From: Andalucia godoyi
Taxonomy: Eukaryota > Discoba > Jakobea > Jakobida > Andaluciidae
DNA: 64,000 bases
Assembly: GCA_009859145.1 (NCBI GenBank)
Contig: VRVR01000013.1
Location: 248,001-312,000 of the forward strand
Direction of reading: 5' to 3'
This document shows, in pieces, positions 57,827 to 64,000 of the stretch (position 1 is the stretch's first letter; the number at the start of each line of letters is the position of its first letter). The notes under the pieces were generated by a model. That model was not told the DNA's origin and searched no databases. It worked only from the letters and a program-made list of their open reading frames with translations. The position numbers and the translations under genes were made by a program.

Positions 57827-59851
57827 ATGCTGTTCCTTTTAAAGTGCCTTGACGCATCTGGCTCGCAGAGTCTTCGCGAATGGTCTACAAATAGGAAGAT
57901 AGCGAGCATGCAGCGTAAGCAGTCTGCGTTGTTAGCAGAGATGAACCGAGTGTTTGCGTCGCCCCCGCCGTTCGAAGCGCTGGCAAGCTGCACACATGGG
58001 TCAATTGGGCTGCTTGAAGACCGAGAAGGCGGGTCGAGGATCACGACCATTGCAAACCGCCCTAATCGAACAGTTTCTCCAACAGAGGGTCTTCGGGTGA
58101 TTGTGAGTTCCAGCGTTAATGCACAGGGGATCGCATCGAGTCTCGGCATCTCAGTTGATGAATGGGCTAAAGAAAAGGTGCTTGTGTACCATCTGACGCT
58201 GGCATGGATCAACGGCGTCCCTTTTCGGTCAACACCGTCTTACGTTCCGAACCGAAGGACCGCAGCCAGCTCCAAGGTGCAAGCAGGTGCGTTCGAGGAT
58301 GTGGTTATGAAGAAGGTGCCTGCTGTGGTGAATGTCTCGTACCTTGGGCCGCAGCACTCGGTCACTCGGTCAACCCGCATCGCGCTTCGGGCGAATGTTA
58401 GGGATCAAGCGGCAAATGTTTATTTCTTGGATGACTGGATTCCTTTGTGGGAGACCGTCTTGTCTGAACAGTCGAGGCTGTTCAGCACTTCAGCACCCGT
58501 CGCCAATCCAAACGCACTGCTTGCTTCCCCGCCTGCCTCCAGGAGTTCCTTTTCCAATGCTCCCTTTCTGGGAGCGTCATCGTCATCTCAGCCTTCGTCT
58601 GCTCGATCGAGCTTTGTTGATCCGTCGTCAATGGACGCTTTCCAACCACGCCTGCAAGGTGGCTCACAATCACAATCACAATCACAATCACAATCATACC
58701 ACCATCAACAGCAGCAGCAATCTCAGTCCGCAAGAAGCTCGATCATCGGAGGAAGTGTTACACGCTCGTATCAAGATGGTGAGGGTGATGATGTATTTGA
58801 AGAAATATCAACTGTCTCTCCGCTTGGAGTGTCTCCTATTATGTTGACCGCCTCCAATTCGACTGGTGAGTCGCAGCAACTTCATTCATCTTCGACCTCG
58901 CCATCGCAAACGCCATCGCAACAATCATCATTATCATTATCACAATCACAATCACAGTCACAGTCACAGTCACCGGCACAATCGCAATTGCATGCTTCTC
59001 CTCCGCCGTCGAATTCATCGTCCTTCTCGTCTACAACTTCCAATTCAAACTACCCTGCTGGAGCGTCCGAGAGCAGTCAAGGATCGGAATCAAAAGTCCC
59101 TTCCAGGTCTTCCTTCCCATCCAGTACTTCGCAGCATATTTCCGCGACTCCCGAACAATCGAAAACGCAACAGCATCTGGATGCTCCGCCTCCTGCCACT
59201 CCCATCCATTCACAAACAACAAGACCTCCAGGCCCACTTGCCCAGAAACCAGTTGCACTTCCCATTGTTGTGACTTCCGCGAGCAACTCGGCAGCGGTGT
59301 CGGGTGTGCAATTGGTGCTTGCCGAAGTGCTCGTTGTGAGTTTTCGCAAAAGCGACGTTTCCGCTCCGACAAGGAAGAGGGATCCAACCGCGTATGCGTC
59401 TGGGTTTTCCCGCTCGTCCCCGTTTGTTGCTATCGGCTCCTCTCAGCTCTCCATTCCTTCACACCATCAACTTAGCTCTTGCACGGAGTGGCTTCGCAAC
59501 CTGATCCAGGAAAAGGAGGTCGCGCGTGCCGAGAGAGTCCGCCTGCAACGGCTGGCCGTCGAAGAGGAAGAGCGCCGCAGAGCGCAATGCGGAAAGATTG
59601 GAAAGTATGCAGCGTGGCTGTGCAGAAGTTGCGGACTGGGGCCGAAGGCCACGCACTGCGTAGTCTGCGACCAGTGGGCTCCACAAGGACATCGAGCAAT
59701 GCTTTGTTTGGACCACGGGTTTGGGTCACGAGCCAAGAACTGCGCGAAATGCGGCAAGTTTGTTGGTGGTGCAGAAATCCCAGCTGTGTTGTGCAATGAT
59801 CACGGCTATGGAGAGAAGTCGAGCAACTGTGCCGCAATGTACAAGATATAA
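57827..59851 (+). CDS. Ser/Gln-rich protein with C-terminal Cys/His-rich module, unknown function
   Basis: 674 aa from ATG 57827 (MLFLLKCLDASGSQSLREW). Residues about 75-205 form a compact region (LRVIVSSSVNAQGIASSLGI, KVLVYHLTLAWINGVPFRST, DQAANVYFLDDWIPLWETVL). The middle is low complexity with Ser-Gln repeats from CACAAT/CAATCA microsatellites at 58663-58701 and 58932-58981. The last 80 residues have three similar Cys pairs: WLCRSCGLGPKATHCVVCDQ, LCLDHGFGSRAKNCAKCGKF and LCNDHGYGEKSSNC. The repeated CxDHGxGxxxxNC unit suggests a zinc-binding module. A short coiled coil (AERVRLQRLAVEEEERRRAQ) precedes it. Not recognised as a named family. Confidence 0.68.
   Translation: MLFLLKCLDASGSQSLREWSTNRKIASMQRKQSALLAEMNRVFASPPPFEALASCTHGSIGLLEDREGGSRITTIANRPNRTVSPTEGLRVIVSSSVNAQGIASSLGISVDEWAKEKVLVYHLTLAWINGVPFRSTPSYVPNRRTAASSKVQAGAFEDVVMKKVPAVVNVSYLGPQHSVTRSTRIALRANVRDQAANVYFLDDWIPLWETVLSEQSRLFSTSAPVANPNALLASPPASRSSFSNAPFLGASSSSQPSSARSSFVDPSSMDAFQPRLQGGSQSQSQSQSQSYHHQQQQQSQSARSSIIGGSVTRSYQDGEGDDVFEEISTVSPLGVSPIMLTASNSTGESQQLHSSSTSPSQTPSQQSSLSLSQSQSQSQSQSPAQSQLHASPPPSNSSSFSSTTSNSNYPAGASESSQGSESKVPSRSSFPSSTSQHISATPEQSKTQQHLDAPPPATPIHSQTTRPPGPLAQKPVALPIVVTSASNSAAVSGVQLVLAEVLVVSFRKSDVSAPTRKRDPTAYASGFSRSSPFVAIGSSQLSIPSHHQLSSCTEWLRNLIQEKEVARAERVRLQRLAVEEEERRRAQCGKIGKYAAWLCRSCGLGPKATHCVVCDQWAPQGHRAMLCLDHGFGSRAKNCAKCGKFVGGAEIPAVLCNDHGYGEKSSNCAAMYKI
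58663..58701. repeat. (CACAAT)n coding repeat
   Basis: Encodes Ser-Gln dipeptides. A second related tract lies at about 58932-58981 in the same gene. Confidence 0.85.
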
Positions 59852-60020
59852 TAGCATATAGCATATAGCAAAAAACAACAAAGCAAAAAACAACAAATCA
59901 CCCCACAAACGAATTTTTAATGAAAAGAATAAATGAAAGACGAGATCATCCGTGAAAGGGATGCAAATGAAACTTGGGGCGCAGAAAAACAAAAAGGTCG
60001 ACGAAAATCGGAAAAGTAGA

Positions 60021-61463
60021 TCATGGCTTCCAGAACTGGCTCATATCAATTTCCATGTAGGCATTGTTGCAAGCACCAGACCACTGCGCACCGCTGAATC
60101 GTTCCCACGCTGCATAGACCACTCCGGCATTCAGCGCAGGGTGGAACACGATGCTCATGATATTCTCTCCCGATTTGACGCCGAGCGCACTTGCAATGTC
60201 CACTGCATCGGCGTCCGCAATCTTCGTACCCGATTTAGCGAAGGCAGTAATGAGCTCATTCTGAAGTGCATATCGAGCATAGGACTCATTGAACTGAGAC
60301 GAATTGAGAGTTTGCGTGGACTTGATGGTCGGATCAAACACGTTGTTCGAGCGATAAACCGCTTCCGTGATCGGAAGACTTTCACGAGGATCATTGTCAT
60401 CAAAGAACGCATTCATCGTGGAGATGCTCTCCACTGCAATACCGCGCCCGTCTTGGCAGGATGTGATCCCATGGTTCACTGCCACAGTGTCGCGCATGGA
60501 GTGGAAGATGGAGATGGAATCCGCAATGTCGTGAGCATAGTGGAGAACAGAGCGAAGGCGATACAGCCACGGAGTGCCCAGATACGTGTTCTTCTTGTTC
60601 ATCAAATTCATCTGTTGCACAGTGACTCCGTATTTGTTGACGCCAGCCAAAGCCCCAACTACGCCAGCATATCCAATGACGGCGTACGTTCCATTGTATA
60701 CGGCAATGAGCTTGCTGTTCGCAATGCCCGTCCGGGACATCCAGTCCAGATTCCTCGACGACAAAACCTGTCCACCGACCGACCGACTCCCCCAAACTGC
60801 AAAGTAGTCGCAGCCAAACGTGCGAATCTTCTCGAGGCTCCCCACAAATTCCGGAGTCAAGAACCTGCGAATGTTTCTGTTCTTCGGCATCAAAAATTCA
60901 AACCGAGGATCAAAGTGTTCGCGGTTGTCCGTCGTCCGATCCGCGAGTTCTTCAATCAGAATATCCCCCCATACTCTGTTGTCCCCCGGCATGTTTGCCA
61001 GTCCAACAACGGCAGCGACGCGCGACCCCAAATTCTGGTACCCCTGTGTCTTACCGCCGTCTTCTATTCCTCTGATTTCATCTAGGTATTCCTGAGGCGT
61101 GTACTTTGCCAAAAAGTCGTGGAACTGCCACAGGAAGAAGTCGCTCAGAGCGTCTCCTTCAATTCCAAGATGCACCGCAAACTTTAAAAAGTCAACGTAT
61201 GTCTGGTTAATTTCCTTGGACAGCAATCGACCATAGTCGTATCCCATGTCGTAAAAGCTCGACCCGTGGAGGTCCACAACTTTCAAAGGGGACTCGGGAT
61301 ACCCTGTTCCAGCCGCAGTCGTCACTTGGTACAGTGTCGAAGCACGAGAAGATGCCACTGGAACATAGCCGGTGGGCCGCACGATGGAAGAAGCAGCATA
61401 CGAGACGCTGCACACCGCAGCAGCAGCCAAACAAACAAGCACTGCAGCACACTGCACACGCAT
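60021..61463 (-). CDS. Secreted C45-type N-terminal nucleophile hydrolase
   Basis: 480 aa from ATG 61463 with a signal peptide (MRVQCAAVLVCLAAAAVCSV, cleavage near SYA). The fold is that of C45 peptidases such as acyl-coenzyme A:6-aminopenicillanic acid acyltransferase, which also contains eukaryotic lysosomal acid-ceramidase-like relatives. Key segments are LHGSSFYDMGYDYGRLLSKE, LDEIRGIEDGGKTQGYQNLG, the nucleophile region FGCDYFAVWG (Cys218), LSSRNLDWMSRTGIANSKLI, VIGYAGVVGALAGVNKYGVT and VNHGITSCQDGRGIAVES. Enzymes of this type mature by self-cleavage just before the Cys and hydrolyse amide bonds. Substrate unknown. The enzyme probably acts in lysosomes or outside the cell. Several NxS/T sites are present. 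Confidence 0.8.
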   Translation of the reverse strand: MRVQCAAVLVCLAAAAVCSVSYAASSIVRPTGYVPVASSRASTLYQVTTAAGTGYPESPLKVVDLHGSSFYDMGYDYGRLLSKEINQTYVDFLKFAVHLGIEGDALSDFFLWQFHDFLAKYTPQEYLDEIRGIEDGGKTQGYQNLGSRVAAVVGLANMPGDNRVWGDILIEELADRTTDNREHFDPRFEFLMPKNRNIRRFLTPEFVGSLEKIRTFGCDYFAVWGSRSVGGQVLSSRNLDWMSRTGIANSKLIAVYNGTYAVIGYAGVVGALAGVNKYGVTVQQMNLMNKKNTYLGTPWLYRLRSVLHYAHDIADSISIFHSMRDTVAVNHGITSCQDGRGIAVESISTMNAFFDDNDPRESLPITEAVYRSNNVFDPTIKSTQTLNSSQFNESYARYALQNELITAFAKSGTKIADADAVDIASALGVKSGENIMSIVFHPALNAGVVYAAWERFSGAQWSGACNNAYMEIDMSQFWKP

Positions 61464-61889
61464 TTTGCCAAACAAAACGTACCAATGAAATGCTGTCGAA
61501 CCGAATCGGTCTTGTGAAGCGAAGGGAGGTCAAAAAAAAAAAAAAAACACACACTGCGGAAAAGGAGAAGAAAGAGAATACTCGAAAAACGAAACCACGA
61601 ACTACAAAGACGGGCATGGAAAGAAGGAGAAACTAGGAGGGGGGAAAGGGACCCTAAAGATCGGGAACTTTCGGAGGGAAGTTTTTCCTTCAAATTGATT
61701 CGTTTCCTCTTGCAAGGCCGCTCTGATCTGACAGTCATGTCATCGGCTGTGACATGCGTGCGAGCACAGCCTTCCATTCTGGGACGGTGGGGATTCTCCA
61801 GTGTGAAAACGAAAACAACGACTTGCGAAAAAAGAAGACACGAGTCCAAGAGAAATGAGAAAGCATTTCCCCTTCCCTGAGGCCTGAGC
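61464..61889. other. Intergenic, C45 gene start to unknown acidic protein stop
   Basis: 426 bp with a 15-bp A run near 61532-61546. A reverse frame spans it but has no ATG and overlaps the C45 signal peptide. No gene supported. Confidence 0.5.
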
Positions 61890-62306
61890 CTACACAGTGC
61901 CGAGGTTCGCAACACGTTCGGATAGTCTGTGGTACATATTCTTGTAATGAAGATTCAAAACGCACCATTCAAGGTACTCGTTTCGTCGGCCAAAGTAGTC
62001 CTTGCCGTTCATCCACGCATGCTCAAACAAGTCGATCGCCGCGATGGCCGACCTCAAGACTCGTCGCGATTCTTGCTCATCCGTATTCGGAGGAACATGA
62101 ACAAAGCACAGACCATTCCGGCCTCCTCCTCCTCCAGCTGCTGTTGCTGAATCCGGCCTTTGATGCTTCTGTGCACATATGGCAAGAAATCCGAGTGAAA
62201 ACAAGCTCGTGAGCTCCATGCACGTGTTCAGCAATTCCGCTGAATCCAACCCGAGTGCCTCCAATCTGGTTTTGTAAAATTGCCATTCCGATTGCTCGCT
62301 GTTCGT

Positions 62307-62340
<34 letters not shown>

Positions 62341-62648
62341 GTGTCACTGTACTTGTGCTTCTGATTGCCAGAGTCAAGAAGCACAGAAGAGAAGAACAAT
62401 GCATGCCAGTCTCGGTCGAGATCGTCCATTTGCGTCGTCATCGCTATATGTTGGCTCCATGTTTCCTTGTCTTGCGCAGCCACGGTCGCAAACACGGGCA
62501 CAGAAGTGCTTGCGACGAACACACTCGGCTCACCGTCCGTTCCAGAACACGGCGGACAACGACACTCGGATGGATTGCTCGACAAGTGCGAAAAAAGACG
62601 CTCCAATCGATGCACAGACTTCGAAGACATCATCAAGAACGCACACAT
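61890..62648 (-). CDS. Unknown protein with acidic run
   Basis: 252 aa from ATG 62648 (MCAFLMMSSKSVHRLERLFS). A Cys cluster (SECRCPPCSGTDG), an 11-residue Asp run from a TCATCG repeat (62312-62343), helical segments (LEALGLDSAELLNTCMELTS, AIAAIDLFEHAWMNGKDYFG) and a tail LEWCVLNLHYKNMYHRLSER are visible. No family recognised. The frame is open upstream and would extend a hydrophobic N-terminus (VVRWSVWCWVFAG). The only ATG there (62709) is one base out of frame across a nine-T run, so either the start is at 62648 or the run differs by one base. With the longer start it would have a signal anchor. Confidence 0.55.
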
Positions 62649-62882
62649 TCCAGCGAACACCCAGCACCATACAGACCAGCGCACAACAAAAAACAAAAAA
62701 AAATGCCATTGTTCAGCACTTAATCTTTAGATTTCGCGTATGATTACGACTGGCTGTTGCGAGAAAAAGGCGGGGGCGAATAAAGGAGGCGATACGTTTA
62801 TATAACGATATCTGTACTGTACACATGTAATTATAAATTAGGACTGGAAAAAATCAAAAAAGAGGGGTTGGGTTGAATACTG

Positions 62883-64000
62883 CTATAAAAAAGACAGTGG
62901 CACTCTGGGCTCGTGAATGGCCATGGGACCGGGTCTGTAATACGCTTTGGATTGGGCTGCGTGAGAGGAAACGTCTCGTGCAAAGGGTGCTGTCTCCGGA
63001 CAGCGCAAGAAATGAGATTGGTTCTCCTTGAGCTGGAGATCGGAATGCCGAATTTGCTTCTTGAGATTTTCTTGAAAGTCCTTTGCTCGAATCCGTCGAA
63101 TCATGTTTGCTCGGCGTAGCCAGAACAGAAAGACGCGGTCCATCATCTTGTTTCGCACGCGAATTCGCATGTCAGTGGAAGCTTTGGTTTCCCGCTTGTT
63201 TCTCACAACAACTTCACGCCACTTCCGAATGACGCGGATCATCAGATCGCATTCAAAAGCCTTGAACTGCGGACGCAAAAACGACAAGAACCGCTGGTTT
63301 TGCGCTTGCATAGCGGTTTTGGTCGATGGTATGTGCACGAGGATTCCAGATGCGGATCTGATGTGGCTCGGAGAAGGCGCATGGCTTGTCTCGTGGAGGG
63401 ATAAGGACGATTCTTTCGAACGAGGATCTGTTGAATTGGACAGTTTGGCAATCCGTTCCATAGACAAGACTGTGGACTTTGGATCAAGCGTTCCGGACTG
63501 CTTCTTGGACATTCGGCCAAAGTAGAATTCGTCGGCCGCGGACTGGAGTGCCGCAATTCTCTTACGGTCTGCAAACCGCAACCTCCACTTCGAAAATGAC
63601 CTCTTCGTGATGCCCGGACGGGCTAAGTGGTCCGCCGCAGCCTTGTCCTTCCGGTCCTCTTTCCGCCTGTGCACAAACAAAATCCAGGATATCACGCACC
63701 GATGCTGAAGACGGCGAGCACGAGCTTCCAGCAACGCTTTCCTCTTCTTGTACATGGAGGATTGTGCACAGGTATACTGCTTCCATGTGCGCAGGCAGCG
63801 TAGAGCAAATTTCCAGGCTGATCGCTGACGTGCGAGGCGCACGCATCGATTGAGCAGAGTGCGAGTTTTCCACAAGACAAATGACCTCTTCACTTGCATG
63901 CGCCGGTGAATTTGTGCCGGTCGAGCGTGACAACTGTCCGCAGTGGACTCTCGCCAGTTTCGAAGAATGACCCGAGCAATGACATCGGTTCTCTTCAAAG
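62883..64000 (-). CDS. SFI1-like centrin-binding repeat protein, N-terminus outside the window
   Basis: The frame is open to the right edge, so the N-terminus is missing. About 372 residues are visible. They contain spaced short helices with a Trp anchored among basic and hydrophobic residues: VILRNWRES, SFVLWKTRTLLNRC, CLRTWKQYT, CVISWILFVHRRKE, SFSKWRLRFADR, VIRKWREVVVRNKRE and VFLFWLRRANMIRRI. Repeats about 25-35 residues apart with such Trp centres resemble SFI1, the centriole/spindle-pole protein that binds centrin. A Ser/Thr-rich gap separates two repeat groups. The end is HEPRVPLSFL. Other IQ-like or coiled-coil cytoskeletal proteins remain possible. Confidence 0.6.
   Translation of the reverse strand, partial: LKRTDVIARVILRNWRESTADSCHARPAQIHRRMQVKRSFVLWKTRTLLNRCVRLARQRSAWKFALRCLRTWKQYTCAQSSMYKKRKALLEARARRLQHRCVISWILFVHRRKEDRKDKAAADHLARPGITKRSFSKWRLRFADRKRIAALQSAADEFYFGRMSKKQSGTLDPKSTVLSMERIAKLSNSTDPRSKESSLSLHETSHAPSPSHIRSASGILVHIPSTKTAMQAQNQRFLSFLRPQFKAFECDLMIRVIRKWREVVVRNKRETKASTDMRIRVRNKMMDRVFLFWLRRANMIRRIRAKDFQENLKKQIRHSDLQLKENQSHFLRCPETAPFARDVSSHAAQSKAYYRPGPMAIHEPRVPLSFL

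Noticed and set aside
59952-61085. 377-residue forward frame
   Set aside because: Antisense shadow of the C45 hydrolase, which has clear motifs and a signal peptide on the reverse strand.
61322-61915. Reverse 197-residue frame
   Set aside because: Starts at GTG, covers a poly-A tract and overlaps the C45 signal peptide. No domain.

Overview
This is nuclear DNA from a unicellular eukaryote with a compact genome: short intergenic spaces, long mostly single-exon genes on both strands, and few introns. The gene set is clearly eukaryotic (ECM29, DCAF1, MON2, RAD23, OST48, LSm5, UPF1, METTL1/Trm8, cyclin C). TAA, TAG and TGA all act as stops, so the code is standard. Six introns (about 92-254 nt) can be placed from reading phase. 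Most have a GTATGT-like donor, and one seems to be a GC-AG intron whose donor is the same motif with T changed to C. Several genes suggest a flagellated or centriole-bearing cell: a protein with an axonemal dynein light-chain (p28-like) domain, ARL2BP, a kinesin-like pseudomotor fused to MORN repeats, a kinase with a Dpy-30/RIIa-like N-terminus, and an SFI1-like repeat protein. I cannot name the lineage.

Layout. 0-5 kb: VIT/vWA protein (cut by the left edge), UMP-CMP kinase, a probably lipid-anchored Ser-rich protein, and a Fanzor relic. 5-18 kb: proteasome adaptor ECM29, a PH-CLU-TPR protein, and the kinesin-like/MORN protein. 18-30 kb: a coiled-coil protein, an S28 serine peptidase, a 724-bp inverted-repeat element carrying a Fanzor/TnpB C-terminus, DCAF1, a three-RRM protein and ARL2BP. 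30-45 kb: MON2, RAD23, tRNA m7G methyltransferase, cyclin C, OST48, LSm5, a probable mitochondrial membrane protein and an amino-acid transporter. 45-64 kb: a third, internally deleted Fanzor-like relic, a 1753-aa AXDND1-like protein, UPF1, TatD DNase, a Cys-rich Ser/Gln-rich protein, a C45-type hydrolase, an unknown acidic protein and an SFI1-like protein cut by the right edge.

The genes do not form one pathway. They cover proteostasis (ECM29, RAD23, DCAF1), RNA metabolism (UPF1, LSm5, Trm8, RRM protein), secretory traffic (MON2, OST48) and cilia/cytoskeleton. Many neighbours are divergent pairs sharing 250-460 bp promoters. The most unusual content is the set of three degraded relatives of the RNA-guided nuclease family TnpB/Fanzor, all sitting in intergenic DNA. 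Two are related to each other by DNA sequence. The third looks like a different subfamily.
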